DNA of 64,000 bases from Paenibacillus tyrphae. Its GTDB lineage: Bacteria; Bacillota; Bacilli; Paenibacillales; NBRC-103111. Positions 42,407 through 51,819 of the stretch are shown here, piece after piece. Position 1 is the first letter of the stretch. Every line of letters starts with the position of its first letter. The notes under the pieces are model-generated. The model saw only the letters and a program-made list of their open reading frames with translations. It did not search any database and was not told where the DNA came from. The position numbers and the translations under genes were made by a program. Where the stretch lies: assembly GCF_024158745.1 (NCBI RefSeq), contig NZ_JAMZAW010000001.1:372001-436000 (forward strand), given 5' to 3'.

Positions 42407-45199
42407 TTAACGTATGACCGGCTTCATCGCCTTCGCCCCGCCGCCTCCGTAAGACGCGGGCTTGCGTTTTCGCGGCTTGCTCATCAGGCTTCCGATGCCC
42501 ATCAGGAATGTCGGAATGCCCGCAAATACGAGCACAAGCACCCAATCCGCAACACCGAGCGGCACCGTCTTGAAAATCGGCTGAAGCTTCTCCACATAAA
42601 GCACCGGCAGCATCAGCAGCAGCGAAGAGACGACCGCCATCACAAGCCACTTGTTCTGCAGCGGGTTCCGGTGAAAAATCGAGCGCGAGCTGCGGCAGTC
42701 GAACACGTGGATGAGCTGCGCCATAACCAGCGTGACGAAAGCGACCGTCTGCGCCTTCATAAGCGCGCCCGAGCCGTCCCCGCCCTGCTTGAGCGTAATG
42801 TAGAACGCCGCCAGAGTGCATAGTCCGATCAGGATGCCACGGCTGATAATTTTCCACCCGAGGCGGCGAGCGAAAATATTTTCTTTGGCCATGCGGGGCT
42901 TCTGCTGCATCAGATCTTTCTCCGCCTGATCCACACCGAGCGCCATGGCCGGCAGGCCGTCCGTCACCAGATTGACCCATAAAATCTGAATCGGCACGAG
43001 CGGCAGCGGTAGCCCGGCCAGCATGGCGAGAAACATCGTCAAAATTTCGCCGACATTCGAAGCGAGCAAGTAGCGGATAAATTTGCGGATATTTTCGTAA
43101 ATCCCGCGTCCTTCTTCGATAGCCGAGACGATCGTGGCAAAATTATCGTCGCTGAGCACGAGCGCGGATGCTTCCTTCGATACGTCCGTCCCGCTGATCC
43201 CCATGGCGATGCCGATATCCGCCGCCTTGATCGCCGGCGCGTCGTTCACGCCGTCGCCGGTCATCGCAACGACGTGGCCTTGGCGCTGCAGCGATTTGAC
43301 GATGCGCAGCTTATGCTCCGGCGACACTCGTGCGTACACGTACACCTCGCCGATTCGCTTATCCAGGTCGTCGTCGCTCATCGCGCCAAGCTGCTGGCCG
43401 TTCAGAGCGAGGCCGTCCTGCGGCAAAATGCCGATCTGCCTGGCGATGGCTTCCGCCGTCGTCTGATGATCGCCGGTGATCATGACCGTTTTGATGCCGG
43501 CCTTGCGGCATTTGAGAATCGCTTCCCGCGCTTCTTTGCGCGGCGGGTCGATCATCCCGGTCAGACCGACGAAAACAAGCTGGCTTTCCACCGCCGTCTC
43601 TTCCTCGCTCCGTTCCGTCGGCTTCAAATCGCGGTAAGCCAGGCCGAGCACGCGGAGCGCGTTTTTGGCCATCCCTTCGTTCGCGGCCATCACCTTCTGC
43701 TTGAGCGTCGGAGTGAACGGGATGATTTTGTCGTCCCACAGCACGTAGGCGCACTGCTGCACCAAGACGTCGGGCGCTCCCTTCGTGCAGACCATCCGGC
43801 CGCCCTGATGCTCGACGATGACCGACATCCGCTTGCGCTCCGAATCGAACGGGAACTCCACGACGCGCCGATACAAGCCTCCGAGCGATTGCTGCGTGAC
43901 GCCGGCTTTGGCCCCGAGCACGACAAGCGCTCCCTCCGTCGGATCGCCCTTGATGTTCCACACGCCCTCCGTCTCGGCTTCCGACTGTTTTGTCTTGGAC
44001 TCCGCCCGCTCCTCCCGCAGCTCTGCGTTGTTGCAGAGCACGGAAACCTGCAGCAGCCGGCGCAGCATCTGATTTTTCCGCACATCGACGTGCTGCCCCT
44101 GCTTCAAAATATCGCCGCGCGGGTCGTAGCCGTTCCCCGTCACCTCAAGCAGCTCGCCGCCCGTCCACAAGTGCGTCACGGCCATTTTATTTTGCGTCAG
44201 CGTGCCGGTTTTGTCCGAGCAGATGACCGAAGCGCAGCCGAGCGTCTCGACGGAAGGCAGCTTGCGGACGATCGCCCTGCGCTGAATCATCCGCTGTACC
44301 CCAAGCGCCAGCGCGATGGTCACGATCGCCGGCAGCCCCTCCGGAATCGCGGCAACCGCCAGGCTCACCCCGGCGAGGAACATGCCGTACGGCTCCTGTC
44401 CGTGCAGGATGCCCGCAACCACGACCATTACCGTCAGCGCTAGCGCGACGATGATCAATATTTTGCCGAGCTGCTCGAGCCGGTGCTGCAAAGGCGTCTC
44501 GGTGGCATCGGTGTTTTGGATCAGGTCGGCGATCTTGCCCATCTCCGTCGCCATACCGGTACGGACCACGACTCCTTTGGCCGTTCCTCTCGTCAGCATC
44601 GTTCCCATAAAGCCTACATTGCGCTGGTCCCCCAGAGGGATGTCTTCTCCCTCCAGCGGCGCCGTATGTTTGGCGACCGGTACGGATTCCCCGGTCAGCG
44701 CGGACTCTTCCGCATAAAGGCCGTTCGTCTCAATGAACCGGACGTCCGCCGGCACCCGGTCGCCGCTTTCCAGCACGACGATATCCCCGGGAACAAGCCA
44801 TCTTGCCGGTATGAGCTCCACGCGGCCCTCCCGCAGCACCTTGGCGTTCGGCGCCGACAGCTCCTTCAGCGCCCGCAGCGATCGTTCCGCCCGGAATTCC
44901 TGCACGAAGCCAAGAATGCCGTTCATGATAATAATCGCAATGATCGCGACCGCGTCCAAATATTCGCCCAGCAGACCCGAGACCAGCGTCGCTCCGGCGA
45001 GCACGAGCACCATGAAGTCTTTGAATTGGTTCAAAAACAGCGTCACGGGAGACACGCCTTGTCCTTCCGCCAGCTCGTTTTTGCCGTGTGCGGCCAGACG
45101 CTTTTCCGATTCCTCCATAGTCAGCCCTTTTGAAGGCTCTGTCCCGGACGACTGCAGGGTTTCTTCCGTCGACATTTGATACCACTTCTTCTGACTCAT
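42407..45199 (-). CDS. yloB: P-type Ca2+-transporting ATPase (YloB type)
   Basis: 930 residues, SERCA-like P2A pump of the cytoplasmic membrane. The actuator loop EESALTGES, phosphorylation motif ICSDKTGTLTQNK, hinge MTGDGVNDAPAIKAAD, transmembrane AAIPEGLPAIV and NLVTDGLPAMALG carry the Ca2+-ligand Glu and Asp; about ten helices in all. GGAGGG lies 9 bases before the ATG at 45197-45199. B. subtilis YloB functions as a calcium pump. Divergent from the TetR operon. Confidence 0.95.
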   Translation of the reverse strand: MSQKKWYQMSTEETLQSSGTEPSKGLTMEESEKRLAAHGKNELAEGQGVSPVTLFLNQFKDFMVLVLAGATLVSGLLGEYLDAVAIIAIIIMNGILGFVQEFRAERSLRALKELSAPNAKVLREGRVELIPARWLVPGDIVVLESGDRVPADVRFIETNGLYAEESALTGESVPVAKHTAPLEGEDIPLGDQRNVGFMGTMLTRGTAKGVVVRTGMATEMGKIADLIQNTDATETPLQHRLEQLGKILIIVALALTVMVVVAGILHGQEPYGMFLAGVSLAVAAIPEGLPAIVTIALALGVQRMIQRRAIVRKLPSVETLGCASVICSDKTGTLTQNKMAVTHLWTGGELLEVTGNGYDPRGDILKQGQHVDVRKNQMLRRLLQVSVLCNNAELREERAESKTKQSEAETEGVWNIKGDPTEGALVVLGAKAGVTQQSLGGLYRRVVEFPFDSERKRMSVIVEHQGGRMVCTKGAPDVLVQQCAYVLWDDKIIPFTPTLKQKVMAANEGMAKNALRVLGLAYRDLKPTERSEEETAVESQLVFVGLTGMIDPPRKEAREAILKCRKAGIKTVMITGDHQTTAEAIARQIGILPQDGLALNGQQLGAMSDDDLDKRIGEVYVYARVSPEHKLRIVKSLQRQGHVVAMTGDGVNDAPAIKAADIGIAMGISGTDVSKEASALVLSDDNFATIVSAIEEGRGIYENIRKFIRYLLASNVGEILTMFLAMLAGLPLPLVPIQILWVNLVTDGLPAMALGVDQAEKDLMQQKPRMAKENIFARRLGWKIISRGILIGLCTLAAFYITLKQGGDGSGALMKAQTVAFVTLVMAQLIHVFDCRSSRSIFHRNPLQNKWLVMAVVSSLLLMLPVLYVEKLQPIFKTVPLGVADWVLVLVFAGIPTFLMGIGSLMSKPRKRKPASYGGGGAKAMKPVIR

Positions 45200-45221
45200 C
45201 TGCTTTTTCCCTCCCAAAAGG

Positions 45222-45248
45222 TTGTCTACGTTAAATGTATTCAGACAA
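45222..45248. promoter_or_regulatory. Inverted repeat in the ATPase upstream region
   Basis: TTGTCT (45222-45227) and AGACAA (45243-45248) are separated by 15 bases, 23 bases before the ATPase start. It could be an operator of the ATPase gene. Short enough to be chance. Confidence 0.3.
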
Positions 45249-45309
45249 GCTGGAAATTAGCACCTGGGAAAGGAATACCGGGGCCGCTCTCCGTTCGCCG
45301 CACAAATAA

Positions 45310-45368
45310 TTGAAAAAATGCGGAAACGATGTATAATATGACTATATAGTCATATGACCGTGCAGTCA
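45310..45368 (+). promoter_or_regulatory. tetR promoter with two tandem palindromic operators
   Basis: TTGAAA (45310-45315) and TATAAT (45332-45337), spacer 16. Immediately downstream is a perfect 20-bp palindrome, ATATGACTATATAGTCATAT (45336-45355). A second TGAC-N6-GTCA follows at 45355-45368, centres 16 bp apart. Both share TGAC-N6-GTCA and cover the start of transcription, as expected for autorepression by the encoded TetR protein. Confidence 0.8.
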
Positions 45369-45390
45369 CATCCAAAAGGAGCTGTGTTTG

Positions 45391-46026
45391 ATGCCGCATC
45401 CGACATTCTTTAATTTGCCTGCCGACAAGCGAAACCTGATCTTCGAAGCAGCCGTGGAAGAGTTTTACGAATTCGGGTACGCCAAAGCCAGCATTTCGCG
45501 TATCGTCGCGAAAACCGGTATTGCCAAAGGCAGCTTCTACCAGTATTTCGAAGACAAAAAAGACCTCTACAGGCATGTCCTGGAGGTCATAGGCGGTCAA
45601 AAGGCGGACTTCTCGGCCGCAGCCTTCCGCGATCTCGAACGGAATGATCTGCTGCAAACGGTGCGAGAGCTGTTTGTCTCCGGCATTCGCTTCTACCGGG
45701 CGCATCCGAAGCTTGCTTCGATCGCGGGAGATTTCGCCAAGCTTCGCGATCCCGGGCTGAAACGGGAAATAACCGGCGATGCCGCGGCCAAAAGCAACGA
45801 ATTTTTCATTCAGCTCATTGAGCGTCAAAAGGAATCGGGCCGGATCGCCCCCGACGTCGATCCGCCGGTGCTTGCCGATTTGATTGCGTTCCTAAGCGTA
45901 TACGTCGCAGAGCATTACGCCGATCAAGCCTTGTCCGATAGCGAGGAGCAGGCCATGAAGACGATCGACAGCCTGCTTCGGATCGTGGAAAACGGCATTG
46001 CCGCAACGAATCGTTCGGGGAGGTAA
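45391..46026 (+). CDS. TetR/AcrR-family transcriptional regulator
   Basis: 211 residues. The N-terminal helix-turn-helix (about 12-58) reads NLIFEAAVEEFYEFGYAKAS and ISRIVAKTGIAKGSFYQYFEDKKDL; the rest is a helical ligand-binding domain. AAAAGGAG lies 9 bases before the ATG. It probably represses its own promoter through the two TGAC-N6-GTCA sites and thereby the membrane protein 6 bases downstream. The inducer is unknown. Confidence 0.9.
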   Translation: MPHPTFFNLPADKRNLIFEAAVEEFYEFGYAKASISRIVAKTGIAKGSFYQYFEDKKDLYRHVLEVIGGQKADFSAAAFRDLERNDLLQTVRELFVSGIRFYRAHPKLASIAGDFAKLRDPGLKREITGDAAAKSNEFFIQLIERQKESGRIAPDVDPPVLADLIAFLSVYVAEHYADQALSDSEEQAMKTIDSLLRIVENGIAATNRSGR

Positions 46027-46032
46027 ATACAA

Positions 46033-46524
46033 ATGCTGGAGGAATGGTTTTTCTGGGCTTATGAACGACATCAAAACGTGTTGAGTTGGTACATTCGCCC
46101 GTTATTTCTTCTACCGTTCTGTTTCTTCGCCTATAGGCGCAGCCTAAAAGGAATCGCTGTCGTGCTTCTTCTGCTGCTGAGCAGCATGTTCTGGTTTCCG
46201 AAACCGACCGCGGTTGACCCGCACGTGCAGCAATTTTTGCAAATGGAGCAGGATTACTTGCTTGGGGACTGGAACTTGGCGAAAATATTGATGACTCTGC
46301 TGGTGCCCGGGTCGATGGCCGCTCTCGCGTATGCGTTCTGGAAACGGTCCTGGCTGTACGGCCTGCTCGTTCTGAATCTGATCGCCGTTCTGAAGATCGT
46401 CTGGAGCATTTATTTCGGCGGCGATTCCGGCTTCGTGGTCGTCGCGCCCGCGCTGACAGGTCTTGTGCTGTGCAACGCGGTCATCGCGGCGGCGCTGTAT
46501 TGGCTCCGGAAGAGGAAACGGTAG
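46033..46524 (+). CDS. Membrane protein of unknown function in a TetR operon
   Basis: 163 residues with about four hydrophobic segments (20-35, 40-55, 88-105, 110-128) and a fifth near the C-terminus, ending in a basic RKRKR tail. I do not recognise the family. GGGGAGG lies 9 bases before the ATG, 6 bases after the tetR stop, so the TetR regulator almost certainly controls it. No transporter motif is visible. Confidence 0.82.
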   Translation: MLEEWFFWAYERHQNVLSWYIRPLFLLPFCFFAYRRSLKGIAVVLLLLLSSMFWFPKPTAVDPHVQQFLQMEQDYLLGDWNLAKILMTLLVPGSMAALAYAFWKRSWLYGLLVLNLIAVLKIVWSIYFGGDSGFVVVAPALTGLVLCNAVIAAALYWLRKRKR

Positions 46525-46693
46525 CCTCGCCAATATTGACACGAACCGTCCCTCTTCCCGTCGGCTCAGGCCACAAAAACGGGCCCGAAAACGGCATCCG
46601 GGTCTTACAGCTTAAAATTTGCCTTAAAATATGGCATGATAGAGGGTAGCACTCAAAAATCGCTTTTGCGCATGAAGAATGGAGTTGTCCCGC

Positions 46694-48466
46694 ATGTCTT
46701 TCGACGGTCTCGTCGTTCACAGTCTGGCCCGCGAGCTGCAATGCTGCGTCGGGGCCCGAATCAATAAAGTGCAGATGCCATCGGAAAACGATATCGTCCT
46801 GCAAATCCGCGCGGTCGGCCGCAACCTGAAGCTGCTGCTGTCCGCCAACCCCACCTACCCCCGGGTGCACCTCACCGGGCAGAGCTTCCTGAATCCGCTG
46901 GAAGCGCCCATGTTCTGCATGCTGCTGCGCAAGCATTGCGAGGGAGGCATCATCGAATCGATCGAGCAGCCTGGCCTCGAACGGATACTGCATCTGAACA
47001 TCCGGCAGCGCGACGAGCTAGGGGACCTCAGCCTCAAAACCATCGTCGTGGAAATTATGGGCCGCCACAGCAATATTATTTTGAAGGACCCGGCGACCGG
47101 CATCATTACCGACGGCATTCATCACGTCACGCCGGCGATCAGCAGCTACCGCATCGTCATGCCGGGCAGCGTCTACACGGCGCCGCCGGAGCAGCACAAG
47201 CTGCTTCCGTTCGGAATGAATGAGGAACGTTTCACCGCTCTCCTTGCCGAAGCGGCCGAGGCGGCTGATGAGCCCGCCTCCCCGCGCTTTTGGGAGCAAG
47301 CGCTCGTTGGGCATTTTAGCGGGTTCAGCCCGCTCGTTGCCCGCGAGCTTGTGTACCGCGCTGCCAACGGAGGAAGCCTGCCTCTGCCGTCCGAAATGCC
47401 CGCGAAGCTGTGGGCTCCGTTCCGGGAGCTCACCGAAAAGCTGCAAGCTGGAGCGGCGGAAGCGGTCATTGTCGAAGAAGCGTCAACGGGCAAAACGTTT
47501 TTCTCCATTACGGGGCTGAGCCACGTGCAGGGCGAGACGCAGCGTTTCGCCTCGATCAGCGCCTGCCTCGAGGCGTATTACGGAGACAAGGCCGAGCGGG
47601 ATACCGTAAAGCAGCGCGTAGCCGATCTGTTCCGGCTGCTCAGCAACGAACGAAGCAAAAACATCAAAAAGCTGGAAAAGCTGGAAGAGACGATGGAGGA
47701 CGCCCGCGGCGCGGATCGCTTCCGCATCCTGGGCGAGCTGCTTACTGCTTCGCTGCACCAAATTCGCAAAGGCGACAAGCAGATCGAGGCCGTGAACTAT
47801 TATGATGAAGAGCAGCGCCTCGTCACGATCGAGCTGGACCCGCTGCTGACGCCGTCCGAGAATGCCCAGCGGTATTTTAAAAAATATACCAAAAGCAAAA
47901 ACAGCCTGATCGCCGTTCAGCAGCAAATGACCGAGGCGCACGAGGAAATCCGTTATTTGGACAATTTGCTGCAACAGCTTGCCAGCGCGGGATTGGCCGA
48001 TATCGAGGAAATCCGCGAGGAGCTGACGGAGCAAGGATACGTGCGGGACCGCGGCAAAAAAGGACGCAAAAAAAAGTCGAACCAAAAGCCGGCTTTGGCC
48101 TGCTACACTTCAAGCGAAGGCATCCCGATCTATGTCGGCAAAAACAACACGCAGAACGAATACTTAACGAACCGGCTTGCCCACCCCGGTGATACGTGGC
48201 TGCATACGAAAGATATTCCGGGCTCTCACGTCGTCATTCGCAGCGCCGAGTTCGGCGACGCTACCTTGCACGAAGCGGCCCAGCTTGCCGCCTGGTTCAG
48301 CCAAGCCAAGGAATCGAGTCAGGTGCCGGTCGATTATACGCTCATCCGGCACGTGCGCAAGCCTAGCGGCGCCAAGCCGGGATTCGTGATTTACGACCAT
48401 CAAAAAACGCTGTTCGTCACACCTGATCCGGGGAATATCAAGCAGTTGCCGGTTGCTATTAAGTAA
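46694..48466 (+). CDS. rqcH: Ribosome quality control protein RqcH (Rqc2, NFACT family)
   Basis: 590 residues. It binds stalled 50S subunits and recruits Ala-tRNA to add C-terminal alanine tails. NFACT-N domain from MSFDGLVVHSLARELQ, with VEIMGRHSNIIL; a helix-hairpin-helix and coiled-coil middle region (about 300-430); NFACT-R near 460-560 with HPGDTWLHTKDIPGSHVVIR. A Lys-rich KKGRKKKSN patch precedes it. GGAG lies 9 bases before the ATG. It is the yloA orthologue, next to the YloB ATPase apart from the TetR operon. Confidence 0.95.
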   Translation: MSFDGLVVHSLARELQCCVGARINKVQMPSENDIVLQIRAVGRNLKLLLSANPTYPRVHLTGQSFLNPLEAPMFCMLLRKHCEGGIIESIEQPGLERILHLNIRQRDELGDLSLKTIVVEIMGRHSNIILKDPATGIITDGIHHVTPAISSYRIVMPGSVYTAPPEQHKLLPFGMNEERFTALLAEAAEAADEPASPRFWEQALVGHFSGFSPLVARELVYRAANGGSLPLPSEMPAKLWAPFRELTEKLQAGAAEAVIVEEASTGKTFFSITGLSHVQGETQRFASISACLEAYYGDKAERDTVKQRVADLFRLLSNERSKNIKKLEKLEETMEDARGADRFRILGELLTASLHQIRKGDKQIEAVNYYDEEQRLVTIELDPLLTPSENAQRYFKKYTKSKNSLIAVQQQMTEAHEEIRYLDNLLQQLASAGLADIEEIREELTEQGYVRDRGKKGRKKKSNQKPALACYTSSEGIPIYVGKNNTQNEYLTNRLAHPGDTWLHTKDIPGSHVVIRSAEFGDATLHEAAQLAAWFSQAKESSQVPVDYTLIRHVRKPSGAKPGFVIYDHQKTLFVTPDPGNIKQLPVAIK

Positions 48467-48482
48467 ACCGCATAGCGAGCAA

Positions 48483-48519
48483 AAGCACCTGAATCCGCAG
48501 TCTTGCGGACCAGGTGCTT
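48483..48519. terminator. Bidirectional terminator between rqcH and the histidine kinase
   Basis: AAGCACCTG / CAGGTGCTT with an inner CCGCA/TGCGG stem; on the minus strand followed by TTTT. Confidence 0.8.
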
Positions 48520-48525
48520 GTTCAT

Positions 48526-49455
48526 TTACGGTACCGCCGGAAGTTCAATAACGACCGTCGTTCCGATCCCTTCCTTGCTCGTTATGGTCATGGACCCGCG
48601 ATGGTTTTCAATAATTTTGTAGCTGACCATAAGTCCGAGACCCGTTCCTTTGTTTTTCGTCGTATAAAACGGTTGTCCCAGCTTCGCCAGCTTGGTCTCC
48701 GGAATGCCGCAGCCCTGGTCGATAAAGCTGATGCGTATGCTGCCCCGCTCCGACTTTTCCGCCTTGACGAGGAACGTACCGCCTCCCGGCATCGCTTCCA
48801 CTCCGTTTTTCAGCACGTTGATGAATACTTGCTTCAACTGGTTTTCTACGCAGCTTGCCAGCGGGAGTTCATCCTCGATGGCCGTTTCAATGATCACCTT
48901 ACTGATGATGGCTTGCGTGTCAAGCAGCATAATGACGTCATGCAGAATCGAAGCCACGGATTTCGGCAAAAAGTCTGCCGCCTGCGGCTTCGCCAGCACG
49001 AGCAGTTCGCCGACGATTTCTTCGATCCGCTCCAACTCGGCCGCCATGATGGACAAATAGTTTCCGTGCTGCCCTCCCGAGCCCATCAGCTTGGTAAAGC
49101 CTTTGAGCGCGGTCAGCGGATTGCGAATTTCATGCGCGATACCGGCGGCAAGCTGGCCGACGGCCGACAGCATCTCCGACTTCCGCAGCAATTCCTCCGT
49201 TTGCTTCCGCTCCGTAATGTCCTCGGCGATTTTAAGATAATGAATAACTCGGCCATCCCAATCTTTAATTGGAAAAATTTTGACGGATTCCGAGTAATTC
49301 GGCCCGTTTTTGCGCCGGCATTCCAGTTCGCCCTTCCACTCGTGTCCGGACGAGAGCATGCTCCAGATTTCCTCGAACGAGGCAGAAGAGGCGTCCCATT
49401 GATTCAGCTCGCGAAGGGAACTGCCCACCACCTCGGCCATTTGGAACTCGGTCAT
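48526..49455 (-). CDS. PAS-histidine kinase, downstream half of a frameshifted gene
   Basis: 309 residues. It starts within a PAS domain (MTEFQMAEVVGSSLREL) and continues to the PAC end IHYLKIAEDITERK. A HisKA domain (AAGIAHEIRNPLTALKGF, phospho-His) and HATPase domain with NVLKNGVEAM, DQGCGIPE and GTGLGLMVSYK follow. The PAS domain lacks its first half, which is encoded in another frame at the end of the upstream gene; one base added near 49473 would join them. The ATG overlaps the upstream stop (ATGA), so translational coupling could also yield a separate kinase. No response regulator gene is adjacent. Confidence 0.75.
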   Translation of the reverse strand: MTEFQMAEVVGSSLRELNQWDASSASFEEIWSMLSSGHEWKGELECRRKNGPNYSESVKIFPIKDWDGRVIHYLKIAEDITERKQTEELLRKSEMLSAVGQLAAGIAHEIRNPLTALKGFTKLMGSGGQHGNYLSIMAAELERIEEIVGELLVLAKPQAADFLPKSVASILHDVIMLLDTQAIISKVIIETAIEDELPLASCVENQLKQVFINVLKNGVEAMPGGGTFLVKAEKSERGSIRISFIDQGCGIPETKLAKLGQPFYTTKNKGTGLGLMVSYKIIENHRGSMTITSKEGIGTTVVIELPAVP

Positions 49456-51602
49456 TTCCGTAAATTTGGGGTTACGTATTGGACCTTCCCCTCCGTATCG
49501 GCAATGACGGTGACGGAGGGGCTTTGCTCTACAGCATAGGAAAGCTTAAGCAGCTGCTCGTTGACCGATTTCAGCTCCGTGATATCCACGAATGTCAGGA
49601 CAATGCCTTTGATCACATGATCGTTCGTACGGTAAGGCAGGACGCGCATGCTGTACCACAGCCCGCTTCGGCTCCGAATTTCCCGTTCGACGGGAATCAG
49701 CGTCTTCAACACGTTTTGGGCATTGCTTAAGATGCCGTCGTCATCGAAGTTATGCGAGATGTGTCCAAAGGGACGCCCGCAATCGATCTCAAGCAAATTG
49801 ATTTCCTTCGTGATGGCAGGCGTAAACCGGCGAATGCACATGCCGGTGTCCAAGAAAACCGTCCCGATGCTGGTACTGGTCAAAAAATTGTCCATATCGT
49901 CGTTCACTTCGGTTAGTTCCTGGAGTTTAAAACGGTATTCCGAGTTCACCGTAGCCAGCTCTTCGTTCACCGATTGAAGCTCTTCGTTCGTGCTCATAAG
50001 CTCTTCATTAGCCGCCACCAGCTCTTCGTTGGTCGCTTGAAGCTCCTCGTTGGACGTCTCCAGCTCTTCAATCGTCGCCTGTAGCGACTCCTCCGCCTGC
50101 CGCAGCTCTTGCTCCAACTCGATCATCCGATGATTAACGTTCGGTTCGATTTCGAATTCGTCGGCGGACCGGACCCGGTTGTCAGGATGCTCCGGCTTCT
50201 CGAACAAAACGAGTACCAGCTTGTCGAATGTTTTGTTTTTCAATGAAAACGGCTTCACTATCAGGTTAACGGATGACGACAGCTCGGAGCCGCTTACCTT
50301 CATATTTTTATAATAAATGGTTCGCTTTTCTTTGCGGACTTTTTGCGTGGCCGTTACAATCGCGACTGCAATATGAGCCTCGACGATTTTGTAGACGTTC
50401 CAGCTCGGCCTTCCCTTCGCCAGCGTTACATAAGGATTCACGTTGCCGCTGAGATGAATCACTTCGTTGTTTTCGTCGATCACCATACAAGGCGGCATAT
50501 GCTCGTCCACGAAAGCCGTATACAACTCGTCCGTTTTCATGAAGCTTTGCAGGTCCTTCGACTGCCGATGCCCCAGCCTTGCCGCTGCCGTCGGACGTGT
50601 CCGGAAAGTGCCAGAGTTGCCCTTGTCGATCTCGCTTGCGAACACCGGCCCCGGTCCCGGCGGCCGCTTCTTCCTGAAAATATTCCACTTGCGGTCATAG
50701 GGGACAAATAAATGCGTGAGCCGGCCGATCGTTTCGCTCGGTCCCAAAAACATAAACCCATCCGGATTAAGCGCGAAATGAAATGCCGACAGCACCTTCC
50801 GCTGCGTCTCGGATTGCAGGTAAATCAGCAGATTGCGGCAGGCGATCAGGTCCAAGCGGCTGAAGGGCGGGTCTTCAACCATATTGTGATGCGCAAACAC
50901 GACCATCTTGCGAATGTCTTTATCGATGTGATACAGGTCTCCGTTTCGGGTAAAATACCGCCTCAGCCATGGTTTCGGCAGGCTTGTCACCGCCGCTTCG
51001 GGATAGATGCCTTGACTGGCCGCAGCGATCGCGTCCTTGTCCAGATCCGTGGAGAAAATTTTGACCGAATAAGGCTCCGCCGAGCTCTCGTTGAATTGAT
51101 GAAACAGCATAGCGAGGGAATAAGCTTCTTCACCGGTAGAGCATCCCGCAACCCAGACGCGGATATGCCGTTCGTGCCGCCTGCTTTCTGCGATGGCGGG
51201 GATGACCTTTTTCTGAATGGTCTCGAATGCCCGCGGGTCGCGAAAAAAATGCGTCACCCCGATAAGCAAATCTTTGCCCAGCTCGAGCAGCTCGTCCGGT
51301 TCGTCTGTCAACAGTTGCGCATAATCCTCCATCCCCGTCAGGTTCAGCCTGCCCATGCGGCGTTCGATGCGCCGGATGAGGCTGCTTCGTTTGTAGTTCT
51401 GGAAGTCGATTCCGCATGCTTTGTGCAGCAGCCCGAGAATCCGCTGCAGCGTCTGTTCGTCATACGAGAGCTCCAGCTCGCCGTCTTCCGGTCTAACTTG
51501 CGGTAGTGCTTCAAGCCTTCCGGCCGGCGCCCCCCTTCCGACGATCTCCCCCCCGGATTCGTACGGACACAGCCTGTACTGCAATGCTTGATTACCGTTC
51601 AT
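49452..51602 (-). CDS. CheR-type methyltransferase with PAS domains, upstream half of a frameshifted gene
   Basis: 716 residues. CheR domain (about 50-310) with WVAGCSTGEEAYSLAMLF, FSTDLDKDAI and DLIACRNLLIYL; a PAS-like segment; a long coiled coil (about 490-575) of repeating EEL-x-x-N-EEL; a PAS domain with FLTSTSIGTVFLDTGMCIRRFTPA. The frame then ends in the middle of a second PAS domain (SPSVTVIADTEGKVQYV, then NLRK and stop). Such proteins usually carry an N-terminal CheB methylesterase domain, absent here, and a C-terminal kinase, here in the next frame. AGAGG precedes the ATG. Target receptors are unknown. Confidence 0.8.
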   Translation of the reverse strand: MNGNQALQYRLCPYESGGEIVGRGAPAGRLEALPQVRPEDGELELSYDEQTLQRILGLLHKACGIDFQNYKRSSLIRRIERRMGRLNLTGMEDYAQLLTDEPDELLELGKDLLIGVTHFFRDPRAFETIQKKVIPAIAESRRHERHIRVWVAGCSTGEEAYSLAMLFHQFNESSAEPYSVKIFSTDLDKDAIAAASQGIYPEAAVTSLPKPWLRRYFTRNGDLYHIDKDIRKMVVFAHHNMVEDPPFSRLDLIACRNLLIYLQSETQRKVLSAFHFALNPDGFMFLGPSETIGRLTHLFVPYDRKWNIFRKKRPPGPGPVFASEIDKGNSGTFRTRPTAAARLGHRQSKDLQSFMKTDELYTAFVDEHMPPCMVIDENNEVIHLSGNVNPYVTLAKGRPSWNVYKIVEAHIAVAIVTATQKVRKEKRTIYYKNMKVSGSELSSSVNLIVKPFSLKNKTFDKLVLVLFEKPEHPDNRVRSADEFEIEPNVNHRMIELEQELRQAEESLQATIEELETSNEELQATNEELVAANEELMSTNEELQSVNEELATVNSEYRFKLQELTEVNDDMDNFLTSTSIGTVFLDTGMCIRRFTPAITKEINLLEIDCGRPFGHISHNFDDDGILSNAQNVLKTLIPVEREIRSRSGLWYSMRVLPYRTNDHVIKGIVLTFVDITELKSVNEQLLKLSYAVEQSPSVTVIADTEGKVQYVTPNLRK

Positions 51603-51770
51603 TCATTTCAACCTCTTTCCCAGCCGGTACATGAATCCCGGTTCCCTTCCACGTTTATCCTTTGCGCCTACAGGATTCCGTATCAAGACTAAAGCTACAG
51701 CTCAAGTATACCCGCTTTTTTCCAATTGTGCTCGATTTTTTTGGCGGCACAATGCAACAGCATCCCAAAA

Positions 51771-51815
51771 TAAAAAACCGCCCTTCGGCGGATACGTTAC
51801 CGCTAGAAGGACGGT
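51771..51815 (-). terminator. galU terminator
   Basis: On the minus strand ACCGTCCTTC (51806-51815) pairs with GAAGGGCGGT (51777-51786), inner GCGG/CCGC, followed by TTTTTTA. It starts 4 bases after the galU stop. The rest of 51603-51819 shows nothing else. Confidence 0.85.
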
Positions 51816-51819
51816 CTTC

